Source: Triglochin maritima
Lineage: Eukaryota; Streptophyta; Magnoliopsida; Alismatales; Juncaginaceae
NCBI GenBank assembly: GCA_963682175.1
Contig: OY821774.1
Coordinates: 44,654,201 to 44,718,200, forward strand
Direction of reading: 5' to 3'
DNA length: 64,000 nt
Shown here: positions 34,571-46,704 of the stretch, one piece after another
Numbering within the stretch: position 1 is the stretch's first letter
How the letters are laid out: each line of letters starts with the position of its first letter
Made by a program: the position numbers and the translations under genes
The notes under the pieces: generated by a model
Told to the model about the DNA's origin: nothing
Database searches by the model: none
The model's input: only the letters and a program-made list of their open reading frames with translations

Positions 34571-34777
34571 AGAGTCATAAGGAGTGTGATAGTGAAGAAC
34601 TTCATGGCTAAAAAGATAGAAATAAACGCATACATGAAAAACATGTAGATAGAAAGAAACGCATACATGGCCACTACGAAAAACTTCATGGCTAAAAAGT
34701 TTTATTATTCGTTCCTCCTGTCTTTCACCCGTTGACACATGAAACATGTAGAATGTATAAATTCTAGGCTTTCTAGC

Positions 34778-35668
34778 TAGGGGTGTCAGTGGATATACGA
34801 AATTCGTTCGCATTCGTATTCGTTTTATCCGAGAATCCGTCATCCATAAAATTGTATTCGTATCCGAAACTTTATATTTGTGAACTCGTGGAGCGAATAT
34901 CGATATTGATACATCTGATCTGTATAACATCTGATCCGAGATTGGATATCTGTATTATAAGATTTGTATCTATATCCGTATATGTATCCATATTTGCTCA
35001 ATATCATACATAACATATATATGTATATATTTATGAAAAAAAATTAATTTGTACCTAGATGGTAATTAATTGTAACTTAATCTGGAAAAAATTATATCTG
35101 AAATCCGTGTTCGTATCTAGGATGGAATATCCATCAATTTGAGGGGTGAATATGGATATTATTGTATCTGATCCGAATAACATCCGTTTCGGAACTACAT
35201 ATCTGTATTTCAACATTTGTATCCATATTTGTATCATATACTTATGCAATACAATTACACCTATAAGTATTCATATTTCAACATTGTGTGATTATATTTT
35301 GAATATATAGTTTAAATTTATTTATTCAAATAAAAATATATCTACTAATCACATTTATTCAAGTATTGAATATTGTTATCATTTTCAGAATATGGAGTTA
35401 GAAGTTAAGATAAAGTAAATTAATACTTAAAACTAAATAAAGTTACAAAAGTGACAATGTATAAGAATTTATCTAAGTGAAAATAAAAAATAGTATAAGG
35501 TGGGGAATTATGTTTACGGATACGGATATTATCCGAATCCGTCAAATATCAAAACGGATATAGACTTTTCATATCCGCAAACAATCCGTATTTGAATCCG
35601 CAAATTTCATGCGATACGAATATGTATATACATATATCTGATCCGTATATGATCCGTTGACACCCCTA
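34778..35668. mobile_element. hAT-type non-autonomous element, 891 bp
   Basis: The left end TAGGGGTGTCAGTGGAT and the reverse complement of the right end, TAGGGGTGTCAACGGAT, differ at two positions. The flanks TTTCTAGC (34770-34777) and TTTGTAGC (35669-35676) are an 8-bp duplication with one mismatch. Subterminal ATCCGTAT/ATCCGAAT repeats fill both ends. There is no transposase. Confidence 0.88.
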
Positions 35669-35929
35669 TTTGTAGCACACCTCTCTACTTCTTTAGAAAT
35701 TTGAGGAGAAGTAGCAACTAGCACGCTACATCCATATGTGGCAACAGATATATTTTGAATTAAATGCATTCCACAAAAGAAGAAAATAACTCCATTGAAG
35801 ATTTTTATGAACATACGAGCGCGCAATAGTAACTCGCTTAATATATGACCTATTAGCTAGCGTGTATGAAATGGCAATTATGTTTTGTAAGATCTGACCC
35901 ACTACATCAAATGAAACATATCCAATCTC

Positions 35930-36055
35930 TCAGTCTCTCTCTCTCTCGCTCTCTCACGGACCTGAAAGAGACGGAGAGAAGGAATTGGAAGAACCAATAA
36001 ACAAGATACACACGATGGAGAGAAGGAATTGGAAGAACCAATAAAAAGATGTAAA
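35930..36055. repeat. CT microsatellite and 39-bp tandem duplication
   Basis: A CT/CTCTCG tract (35927-35956) is followed by two copies of a unit containing GGAGAGAAGGAATTGGAAGA (about 35971 and 36015). Confidence 0.7.
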
Positions 36056-36059
36056 AAGT

Positions 36060-37322
36060 TAACTCTAACCAACTAGAGCTCACGTACAGCCCACTGGGCT
36101 TTATTATTATACAAAATTTGAGAAGTGAATTACAATATGGACCAAACATGACCAGATCGTGTTGTTGGCAGCTGATTCTGTTGCAGAAGCCTCAGCGTTG
36201 GAATCAGAGAGGAAGCCAGAAGGATCACCACCCAACACCATCACAACTCCTTTGTGGAAACCACTTTGCTAATCTCCACATGTCTTCTTTAAACATCCAT
36301 TTCTTAAAGAACCCACCTTTCAACTAGGACCTACATCAAAAGAGGCCATCAGTACAACAACTATTTATACAAAGTATAACCACCTTATTACATTAAATCA
36401 GCTTACAGTTTTGAAAGTTATAGATGAATGAAATACATAAGGACCGGTTATGGCCCATATATGTGTAACATAGAACAAAATATGCTTTGGAAACAATGTT
36501 AGCAATCCAACAGTGTTCCCATCTTTGTGTCAAATCTAATTGAGGGTTTTTGAGCATCAATTTGTTAAAAAACGTAACGGAGATCCACTTGAGAAAGGGT
36601 GTTATTGGAAGCATACACTTGAGTAATTCCTAATTGTTTAGGTAAACTTCTCAAAATGTGAAATTACATTAGTGCACTTCATTTTTGTGAGGATTCTTTA
36701 TATCTTGCTTGTTATTTATAAAAGTAGCGAATTGAGCCAAACTAATCTTGAACTTATATATTCTCTCCATTCACCCAAGCTTGTTTGATTGCTTGGGTGG
36801 TTTAATATTTTAAACAACCAAAAGATTAATTTCTTTACAGATACAAGGTATGATATTTAGACTGCAAATTGTTACATTTGCATTTTCAATTTTTTAAAAT
36901 CATTGTATCTCGTATTTAAGTGCCAATTGACCATAAAAATGTGTGCAGCAACTGCACATAAATCATTTTCCAAGAGTATACAAAATTAAGGAGGAGACCA
37001 CAGACCTTAAAAGTTGGTAGGCACCAGCTCTACATGCAATAGAAACTTAGGTGCACTGACATTAGTAAACTTTCACAAGTTAATCCACACCTCACAAAAA
37101 TAGAGATTACAAGAATAGCCCATGAAGTAAACCACCTCTTCATGCTTTTGTTCACTACTTCCGCAACTAGAAATATTCGGTTATAGTTTCTTTTCAAATC
37201 TCAACCAATAATGCTGAAGGGAAATTCCATAGTGAATCAAATTAAAACGATACATAAGAGTACTTCAAGCTTTATTTATAAGTGAGAACTGTACCTACTT
37301 AGAGCATTAATCAACTTCAACA
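36060..37322. other. Intergenic; promoter of next DEFL gene at its end
   Basis: No gene is recognised. A TATA-like TTTATTTATAAGTG at about 37270 lies roughly 50 bp upstream of the start codon at 37323. Confidence 0.4.
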
Positions 37323-37877
37323 ATGGCAAGAGCTCCTCAAGTCAGTTTCTTCATATTATTGTTAGTCATTTCATTGGTGGTACTAACTTCAGGTTATATC
37401 GGTAACATATCCTTAATAATTTTCCTTTTTTTCTTGTGAATGATACGTTTGTATAGAACACTACATGAATATTTAAATTTAGTTATGATATACTTTGCTC
37501 TTATTTCAAAAATTGTATAAGCTAGCATAAGTAGATTAAACATTCACCATTGAAGAATGTCTCGACGACATTAACAATCAAGTTAGAATCGCATTTTCAT
37601 TTTTATTTATCTATCATAGCAATAGGATTTTACAGTGTTCGTCATAGCTAGGTTTTGAGGGACCTTGTACGTTAAATGTCTTGTAGGAAAGACAATTACC
37701 AATGCAACAAACGATTGTTGGATAATGGATCCTAGTGTCCGTGTGAGGATTCTCTGCTTAAGTTCGTCGGAATGCGACAAGGCTTGCCGTAACGATGGAT
37801 TTGAGAGAGGTGACAAGTGTAGAGTGCACTTCTATCCTTTCCCTTTTCACGTAAGTTGTTATTGTAGAACTTGTTAG
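37323..37877 (+). CDS. Secreted defensin-like (DEFL) peptide, 86 aa
   Basis: Two exons, 37323-37392 and 37687-37877, joined by a phase 1 GT-AG intron. Exon 1 is the signal peptide (MARAPQVSFFILLLVISLVV...). Exon 1 is exactly 70 bp, as in the related genes at 621, 4453, 10908 and 22228. The cysteine module reads C-x12-C-x5-C-x3-C-x10-C-x12-C-x1-C-x2-C with a GDKC gamma-core and ends HVSCYCRTC, the same subfamily ending as the others. It lacks both middle exons of the minus-strand copies. The splice sites and frame are intact, so it is probably functional; its target is unknown. Confidence 0.85.
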
Positions 37878-37879
37878 AG

Positions 37880-38800
37880 AGAAAACGATATCTTTTTATT
37901 TTTTTAGTAGATCTTTGACGTGTTATATTGAACAAAAAAATTGCAAGTGTGCAAGTGATTGCTGCTCTTTCTTTTTTTGGATGATGTATTTTTTTTAAAG
38001 TATTACGATCACTATTTAAATAAATATCTTTCTTGAATTAAAACAAGTATCTCTAATAATTGTCTACCACCAGAGGCGATGCCAAGTGAGAGTCAATCGA
38101 ACTTCCTGTATTTTGAGAAATTGTCTACATACATTGGTCTTCTTTGGATTTTTACCTATTCGATTTTCGCCCATATATATATTCTTGGCTTATCATTCAT
38201 GGTATGGTGAAAAAGTCATTTAAAAATTGCACTGTTGCGATCAATGATTCTTTAACTGTTAACCTCCTTGTGCAAACTCAAACTGAACGATGATTCTTCA
38301 GAATGTGATTTGAATTTTTATTAAATTGAATATTTATTTATAACACCTATTAGACCAATGCAACGCTGTTAAGTGAATCTATACCAATAACCATGGTTTC
38401 TAAGACTGATTACGTATATTACTTCGACGAATCAATTTTAAGGGAAATAGGAGGAAAATGTTAAAAAGGTTGAACCCCAAGCTGCATATTCCATTGAGGT
38501 TCAAGCCGACACCTCACAAAACCACGATAAAACAGCAAATTCGTGTAGATAAATTAATCAATTAATTGATTGATTAGACGATCACAGAGAATTAAAATTG
38601 AGATTTCAAAGACGTTGCAACTAAATTACCAACTACAATTCTCACCAAACCAACACGTGCATGGAAGAATGGATATAGTTGGACACGTACACTGTACACA
38701 CATAGTGCTGCTCCAATTGACAAATGTCAACCAAGGCTTTGAAACCCCACTTTTGAACAATATATATATACAAGTATATACAAATTAACATAAATTGGTC
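37880..38800. other. Intergenic, nothing recognised
   Basis: AT-rich DNA between the DEFL gene and the defensin pseudogene. No feature is supported. Confidence 0.4.
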
Positions 38801-38809
38801 TTCAGAATT

Positions 38810-39085
38810 CCATTGTGTTTGGTTCCACATCTTGCTCTTCTTCCTTCTTCTACTGGCATCGGGAGAGTACGTAATGAATTAATTTGGTCTCATATATATC
38901 ATATATCAATGTCATTATTGACTCCTTAAATATGGTGATAATGCATGCATGTTAAGATACGAGTGTGATTGGGGTGATGGGGAGGATGTGCGAGTCACAG
39001 AGAGCTACAGGTTCAAGGGGACGTGCACCAACTTCCGCAACTGAGCCCACGTTTGCACCACCAGGCCTTACCCTTAATTAGTGCA
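38810..39085 (+). pseudogene. Classical plant defensin (gamma-thionin) pseudogene
   Basis: A signal-peptide-like exon (H-I-L-L-F-F-L-L-L-L-A-S-G, about 38828-38868, without a start codon) is followed by an intron. A second exon encodes R-M-C-E-S-Q (38983-39000) and then, after a two-base insertion at 39001-39002, S-Y-R-F-K-G-T-C-T-N-F-R-N. The next cysteine codon has become TGA at 39042-39044, after which A-H-V-C-T follows. CESQS-x-x-F-K-G-x-C-x4-N-C-A-x-V-C is the signature of plant defensins of the PDF type. The C-terminal gamma-core is missing. No product is expected. Confidence 0.78.
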
Positions 39086-40090
39086 TGATCAACGATATTA
39101 ATTTTCTCTATATATATGTTCGTTCGTTAGCAAATAAGTTCGTCATTGTCTACATGCATGCATGTTTGACGTATATTAAGTCTTTTAGCAAAGCTGTTAG
39201 TGGTTTGTTAATGCCGTTGCATGACCAATAGTGTCTCGAGATAAAAGTTAACTGTTGAGATTTAACTAAAAATATAAAATGTTTTTTTTCAAAAAAATAA
39301 ATAAAGCCAATCGAGATGTCTCTCTCTTAATCCTGGTTTTGGCTTAAAGAGGTGATTTGGTACATGTGCTAACCTTGTGATCTCTATTCTGGAGAGTGGA
39401 GAGTGGAGAGGGACGTAGACTCGTAGAGTAGAGTGGTCCATGCACATCAAGGATCTTCCTGTAACGTACATGTGAAGTTTGAATCATATTAAAGTACCTA
39501 TTTATAAGTCACAATCACAATGAATGAATGATGTCTAGCATGTATAGAGACAGACAGCTAGTGGGTGCGTAGCGTACCTGCATTTCTGATCACTTGATCA
39601 GGTCTCGGGGCCGTATTTTTGGAGCCTCTGCTTGTCCAATATGTATATCACCAAAAATTACTATACAAAATTAAGGTGGTTTCAAAAAAATTAGAGAAGG
39701 GAGAATTGTGCTCCTACACTTTCAAACTTAGGGTTGTTGGCTTCAATATTGAGGTCGTGAAGAAGTCGATTTGCACATTTTAATTATATTAAGAGATTGT
39801 AAAGTAATGCTTATATCAATTGATTCCAGCATAAATATAGATTTTCCAATAATCATCTAATAACAATTCCCAACGTAACACAAAACAAACTCCAACTTCC
39901 ACGTGCCACCTCCATCCATACACACACATCATACGAAACTCAAACGGCTAAGATCATATCAAATCATCAAACCCAACCAACCAAGAAGACGACATAACTT
40001 TTTAAGGACTTTTTTAAAACAGCGGACCCAAAAAAGGCGTGGAGTTCTTGTTGGGGGCAGCAAACAAATGCGTGGGGGCAAACAGCATTT
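39086..40090. other. Intergenic, nothing recognised
   Basis: AT-rich DNA with a GAGAGTGGA tandem near 39392-39410. No gene or transposon end is identified. Confidence 0.4.
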
Positions 40091-41065
40091 GGGCCGCGTG
40101 GAAACTGCATCTTCGCCGCGTCGAAACAGCGGTGATACCTCGTAGAATCCGCGTGCACTGAGCGCCGCGTCAACCACGCGTTAACGTCGCGCGCCGAAGA
40201 TGACGCGTCGAATGCGTGGATGACGTGTCGACTCCGCGTCGAAAACACGTGGATGACGTGTCGACTCCGCGTTGATGATGCGTCGAATAAGTGTCGAAAA
40301 CGCGTGGATGACGTGTCCAAATCGCGTCGAATACGAGTCGACCCCGCATCCAAACCACGTCGAATACATGTCCAAAACGCGTGGATGACGTGTCCACTCC
40401 GCGTCGAAAACATGTCCACTCCGTGTCGACTCCGCGTCGATGACGTGTCTAAACCGCGTGAAATACGTGTCCACTCCGCGTCGAAAATGCGTGGATGACG
40501 TGTCGAATACGTGTCCAAATCACGTGGATGACGACCGCGTCGAAAACGCGTGGATGGCGTGTCCGCTCCGCGTCGAACAAGCGTTCAAACCGCGTCGATG
40601 ACGTCTCGATCACGCGTTCACTCGGCGTCGAAAACGCGTGGATGACGTGTGGACTCCGCGTGCAAATCGCGTCGATGACGAGTCCACTTCGCGTCGAAAA
40701 CGCGTGGATGACGTGTCGGCTCCGCGTCGAACAAGCGTTCAAACCGCGTCGAATACGTGTCCACTCCGCGTCGAAAGCGCGTGGATGACGTGTCAACCCC
40801 TCCGCGTCGAATACGTGTCCACTCCGCGTCGAAAGCACGTCGAATACGTGTCCACTCCGCGTCGAAAGTGCGTTCACTGCGCGTCGAATACGTGTCCAAA
40901 CCGCATGGATGTTGCGTTGAAACAGCGTCGATTGCAAGTCGAAAGCGGGTGGAAAACTCGTCGATAACGCGTGGATTTCGCGTTGAAACCTTTTCGATTC
41001 CACGTTCAAAACGCGTAGAATACGCGTCAAACCAGTGTTGGAACAATCCCGCGTCGAAAAATCCG
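40090..41065. repeat. CpG-dense degenerate minisatellite (CGCGTCGA / GACGTGTC units)
   Basis: Almost one kilobase is built from alternating short units: CCGCGTCGA, ACGCGTGGATGACGTGTC, AATACGTGTCCA and ACTCCGCGTCGA, with irregular spacing of roughly 12-25 bp. It is strikingly GC- and CpG-rich against its AT-rich surroundings. By eye about 14 copies of ACGTGTC are present. Long open frames exist on both strands only because the unit lacks stop codons, so I do not call genes here. Confidence 0.9.
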
Positions 41066-41109
41066 ACAACCAGAGTCGATGAACTGGAGCACCGACCGAA
41101 TCCACAAGA

Positions 41110-41850
41110 AGGAGCAGTAGAGTAGACGAGACGATAGGTATCTGATCAAAGATTTTGGGATCTTTCTGTTTACTGACCAGGACTAATAAACTTGTGATTA
41201 TATTTTGAAGCTTAACAGTCCAAAATTAGTTTTTTTTTTTGCGTGAACTCAATTTTGTATAAACTGAGAAGTGTTCGAATGACCTGGAAACTGTTATTGT
41301 TATAGGCAACACTATTATTGTTGTATTCCTTTTTTCCTAATTTTGATCTTTTTGCCATCCCAACACGTAAGCTTAGGGGAAAAGTATTGAAGTAGGAGCT
41401 TTGTAATAAGCTGGTTGGTCCTTGGTTATATTTGGTGCGTAGGTCGATCTGTTTACCAGTCAAAGATGAGGTTGGATGTCCTTAGTCACTACTGATCCTG
41501 GTGTTAGTGTATGCTGCCCGTGGGGAAGTTAAAGATGCGAAGTTCCATACTAGATTGCTTTAAATTTTAAATCACGTTGCTAAAGTCAGCACAATACAGC
41601 AGTGAGGATGTACTTTGGATATATCTGGTTTACATGAAAAATTAATCATATCGCCATAAGTAGAACTGTAGATGTATCGACCTATAAATAAATCCTGTAT
41701 GTGATATGTTTGCTTCTTTTTTATATAATAAAAAAAATCCTCGTCTGATGTCGAATGGGAAATTGACAATACATTTTGACAGTGATTTTATTTGAATTCT
41801 AGTTTCACTTCAATCTGTTTTCACAACTCTATGGTTGTCTGGTTTTTTGC
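41110..41850. other. Intergenic, nothing recognised
   Basis: AT-rich. The string ACTTTGGATATATCTGGTTT occurs at about 41609 and again inside the exon-like fragment at about 41908, a short direct repeat. No gene is identified here. Confidence 0.4.
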
Positions 41851-41852
41851 AG

Positions 41853-41996
41853 CTAAGAGATTCATATGACAAACGTCAACTTAGGGGAATAACACCAGAC
41901 AGCATAACTTTGGATATATCTGGTTTTAGTAAAGATCCCAACAACTATCAAGACAACAGCCAACTGCATGGCTGTGATGTGAATCCTTTATCATAG
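41853..41996 (+). pseudogene. Isolated exon-like fragment, unknown gene
   Basis: A polypyrimidine tract and acceptor (TTTTTTGCAG at 41843-41852) are followed by 47 open codons (LRDSYDKRQLRGITPDSITL...) ending in TAG at 41994-41996. The composition looks protein-coding and the end looks like a normal C-terminus, but no upstream exon is visible. I do not recognise the protein. It could be a captured or stranded last exon. Confidence 0.4.
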
Positions 41997-42587
41997 ATGA
42001 TGTTAGTTAACCGTGGATTAGTACTCATTTGTTTGTCATTGAAAATGAAGGTACAGTTGATGTGCAAGCAAGGTTGTCATTGATTTTTCTTTTGATGATT
42101 TGTTAATTAAATATAAAATATGAAAGCACATAACAATTTTTGTGGAAGGAATAAAAAAAAGTTATCATTTCAGATGCTTTAGTGAAGATATTATCTATTT
42201 CAGGTGGTTCAGTGAAGATATAATTTCAAGGGAAGTGAAAAACATAGAGATTGGGCATAAGTAAATCTTAATTAAGCATGAAATTTGTAGGCACTTTGTT
42301 TCTCCATTCATAAATAGGACACTTAGGTCGCCATAGCACTTGGACACTTGCGCCAAAACAATAACATCAGACAAGATGGGCATCAAGGTGGTAATGTTGC
42401 AGCAAACACGCACCTCAAAACCCTATTCCAAATAAGTGGTTCTATACGGCTTCTATTTCAATTCGTTCAACCATAAATACCTCCTTATACCCATGTTGAC
42501 TTCTAATTCGACGATATAAACTAACAATATCACTAAACATGTTCTTATCGAATATAAAACTCTTACATACATACATCATACATTATA

Positions 42588-42755
42588 AAACGAGCCGCTC
42601 GAACTCGAAAAAAATGAGGCTTCACTTTATAGCTTGCTCGAACTTTTTATTGCTCTATTTATAATCATTTTTTCGTATTTGGTAGTAACATAAGATGATA
42701 CTTATGGTTCGAAAATTTGCTCGACTCAGCTCGTTTACGCTCCTAACTGAGATAG
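42588..42755. mobile_element. Remnant of a CGAGC-rich hAT-like element
   Basis: ACGAGCCGCTCGAACTCGAA at the left and GCTCGACTCAGCTCGTTTAC followed by GCTCCTA at the right resemble the two ends of a common plant miniature element. The left terminus is eroded and no duplication is visible. Confidence 0.35.
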
Positions 42756-42955
42756 TCACATAACCTATACTTAAATGGGTTAATTACAATTTGCCTCATA
42801 TTTTTATGCTTTTACGAATTGCATATTGTATTTTTTGACCTATATTTACCTCCACTAATCTTTAAAGAATCGACAATGCCCCCTCCTGATAATGTCCTTT
42901 AGTTTTTTACCGTTACCTCAAAATATTCTCAAACTAGCATTTACTGGAATTTGTT

Positions 42956-44450
42956 GTTATACAGTTACAAATATAATCATGTAATATAGTGGGTTACGAT
43001 GTCGAATAAATATTTCAATAGAATCTAGATCAAGCTAATGTACAAATTCATGTTTAGAAGAAGAAGAAAAATCAAAGAATAATGATCAGAAACAACCTTC
43101 CAAATTGAGTTTTCGAATTCCGACTTGGATAATGATCAAATTAATATGTTTCCTTTTCGTTGGAACTCTACAGGCATCACTGGTTTTTCACTCTGGTGTT
43201 CTTCCTCGATTGCAATAGTAACCATAAAATCATCCATAATTAATTTTTATCTCCTATGCTTAAGAGACATACTGAAGTCCTCCAAGGACCGAGGGAACTT
43301 CTCTATGATTGACATTACCAGAAACTTTTCATGAAGCTTCATGTTAGTCTCTTTTAAGTCATGGATGAGGATCATAAACTGATGGGCATGTTTAGTAACT
43401 GACTTGCTTTCAATCATTTGAAACTTAAAGAATTTTCCAACGTAATACATTTCATGACCTAAGTCCTCAGTATTATATTTTTTATCTAATTCATCCTATA
43501 AATCATTAACGAAAACATAGGAGGACAAACTGTATACATCGAAGAGCACATTGGATAAAACCAACAAAATGCAACCTCGACATAGTTTATCTCTCTCAAT
43601 CCATAGTGTTTGTTCTGCTTTGATTTTGGGATCTTCAGTTTTAGAATATTGGAAATCATTTTCAATTACATCAACCAAACCAACAGTGGTCAACCAGATT
43701 TTCATACATTGTTGCCAACGTTTGAAATTCTGCTTGGAATTTTTTTCCCGACATACCTGACATGTCCACTTTTGGTGCAAACAATTGGTTATTCGACATG
43801 GTTAATATTTTATCTGAGATTGTTGATACAATTACAAATATAATCATGTAATACAATGAGTTACAGATGTCGAATAATCCAGCAAAATCCAGATCAAGTC
43901 AACGTAAAAATTCATGTTTAGAAAAAAACAAAGAATAATGATCAGATACGACATACCAAACCGAGCCGTCAAATTATGACTTGCCTCAGAGAAAATATTG
44001 CCCTCACGTACCAGTGTGATGGGTATGACTCTTTTCTCCCAAGATAGAACGGTTCTTTTGTCGAGCAGGCGCACACCGGAGCCGACGAACCTCGAAAGCA
44101 AATTAAAACCTTGCAAAAATCGACTGCCGAAATTCATGGAGACAAAAATCATCGGAGCGGTTTTTCATTGAGAGAGAGAGAGACGTATTTTTACCCAGGT
44201 GGGCTAGACATTTTATAGTAGTCTATGCACAAAAATAGGACTCCTTAATCCCTACACACACTGGCGTATGATGACCACGTGTTGCGACGTGCGAGCACGT
44301 GTGCAGGTGTACATGGGTCCAATGACCCCTTCATTCCTTCTACTGTCTCTACTTTTCGGAAATTAAGGGAGACAAAAGATTTTAAATCTTTTCCCACATC
44401 CCACAACTTCCAACGTGGGATTTATTTCCCACATGTGTTACCCTCTAAAA
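42956..44450 (-). mobile_element. Degenerate Copia-type remnant with flanking direct repeats
   Basis: On the minus strand, an LTR-like region with a TATA-like CTATAAAATG (about 44212) and 5' leader (44450-43990) is followed by gag pieces. These are MSNNQLFAPKVDMSGMSGKKFQ (43856 downward), a middle piece to about 43500, and MYYVGKFFKFQMIESKSVTK (43450-43247), separated by a frameshift and a stop. The UBN2/DUF4219-type gag is recognisable. A direct repeat of roughly 165 bp (42956-43130 and 43819-43985, beginning TACAAATATAATCATGTAAT) brackets the gag. Pol is absent. Confidence 0.65.
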
Positions 44451-46460
44451 ATAGTTAAGGTTGAGAAAGATGTGAAACAAATTACTACTTGGGAATCTAG
44501 ACCAATTTGTGTCTACGATTGGTTAAGAAAGTAAGGTCTTGGAGTATTGAAAAAGACCCGAGTTGATGGTAGTTTGGGGGGAAAATTAAATTAATGGAAA
44601 AAAGTAACAGAAGCAACAATTTGATAACAGAAGTTGGACCAACAAAGATAGGAATGGGATCGATGGAACTTATTTTAAGTTGAATCTAGGCCTAATGCAT
44701 ACCTATGTCAAGGTAATTTTTTAAAAACACTCGGTGCCAATTAGGTGGCTTGTGGACTTTTGTTGCTCTTCATGGTGCTATTGGATCTCATTTTTTTCAT
44801 CTGTTCATAGTCCAGAAAGCTTCCGTCAAGAAGTCATAATTATAGTTCAGGAGGAGTAAAGACCTGGGACAAGTATTTGAAAGGTGACGAGAGCAAGTGC
44901 AACGTTCTACAAGTAATTGGTAAGCTTGGGAATCAGTTGGGCCTAAAGTAGTCTTATCGGGCCTGCATGGCCGTTTAAATTTTTTTAATACCTCCAAAAA
45001 TCTTTAAAAGAATAACTAAAATATATTAAAATATTATGCCCGATCCTCGTACTCAGGTCTAGTAACAAGGGCAATATGCAACTACACATAAGGGGGGAAA
45101 TTAAACTGCAATTAACCTCATTCCAAATGTTATTACTGTCGCTGGTGGCTACCCAAGCTAAATACATTTTACACGAGAACATTGTTGTATATAAGCATGC
45201 CGGCAGGGGCAATATATTTATTTAGAAAAAAACAATAGATTTATAATAACTAGATTCCAAAGTAGAAGACAATGCATACATATACTATACTGTTAAAAAG
45301 AGACGTATCAGACACATACGCAGGACCTAATAATGGAATTGTCATTTAGTGTTCCATAGTTTTGTCATTAGTTATTACATTAATAAGTTCTGTGAACAGT
45401 GAACTCATTAATTTGTTTTAAATTTCGAGTGGTGGAACGTTCATGGACACATATGATATGTTGGAGGAAGCCAAACTGGACTAGGACACTCGGTTCCAAA
45501 TATTGATTCTCATTGGAGATGTTTAAATATGAATTTTAAGAAATTGGATGTTAACTTATCCAATAGATCTGTCAAATGTCGAACTTAAGTTAATTTGAAA
45601 TTAATACGCAATTGTTGGTTAATCTCAGATCAGTCAGAGAGAGTCTACTTCAACTAAATACATGATAATTTTCTCCTTCCGAAAACCATAAACATTTCCA
45701 TATCAAGAATTTAATAACATTTACCCTTTATACGGTACAATAGATAGATAGGATAATAATTAACTTTGGAATTTCACTAAGTCCTAAGTTGTATATACAA
45801 AGTTAGAGCAGGCTTGGAGGGATTTTCTTGGATGAAAATTGTAAGCATGTCTTGAATCATGCATCTCTCCGTTTAAACTGTTATAATAATCTCTCGATTG
45901 ATAGGAAAGACGAACTAATAAATTCGACGTCTTAATCAACCTCTAGCTGATGGCTGAACCACTTTAATTATTTGAACCTCACGTGACACGTGGGTCACAC
46001 GAGTTTTTTTATTATAATAATTTGCAATTAAAATGAATCTCGGAAACAATGATGTAAAATAAAATAAAAATAACATGCAAGATTCCACACGGGAAAATAT
46101 TATATTATATGTCTGTTGGGCAGAAAGCGACACAGAAACACTATTTGATACTAGATTGTTAAGTAGCGAAGTTCCACATTATTTTCTTGCTGGTGGGTCA
46201 CTTATTATGTTGGAAATATTGGATTTGGAATCTTGAAGATTGTGGTGCATGCAGATGCCACGTGGATAATGAGCAGCTGACATCACCAATTGGCAAGTGT
46301 GAAGTGCCATCTTCTGCCTTGCTGTCCGATATGATAAATGGTTAGGATATACATGAAAGATCAGAGAAAAATCAGGAAAATACGAATAATTGGGATAAAT
46401 TCTCAACAACAATGGACGATCAAGATTATTTTAAAGAACTAGGACTTCACATCGAACCAT

Positions 46461-46496
<36 letters not shown>

Positions 46497-46704
46497 GATG
46501 GGCAAATGGCAAAGTATGGCCACGTACCGATGGCTGGCTAAGAGAGATGATCACGGACGGCACGAACACACCAACCACATATGTACACAACTGACATCAC
46601 CATTTGTGGCCGTTTCCATTCGAAATTAGTTAACTAATAAATAGTTTAATTAATCTAAATAGAAAACACACTGCTCTCTTGTATACCACAAACCAACAAA
46701 CTCG
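44451..46704. other. Intergenic; upstream region of allantoate deiminase
   Basis: No gene is recognised. A TTA microsatellite lies at about 46456-46496, some 210 bp upstream of the allantoate deiminase start. The rest is unremarkable AT-rich DNA. Confidence 0.45.

Noticed and set aside
36118..36327. Open frame with a Trp/Arg/His-rich 69-residue peptide
   Set aside because: No homologue is recognised, there are no flanking splice or promoter signals, and the length is within chance expectation.
40449..41105. Long open frame (218 codons) on the minus strand, rich in STR/DTY-like repeats
   Set aside because: It lies within the CGCGTCGA minisatellite, several frames on both strands are open at once, and the peptide is only the translated repeat unit.
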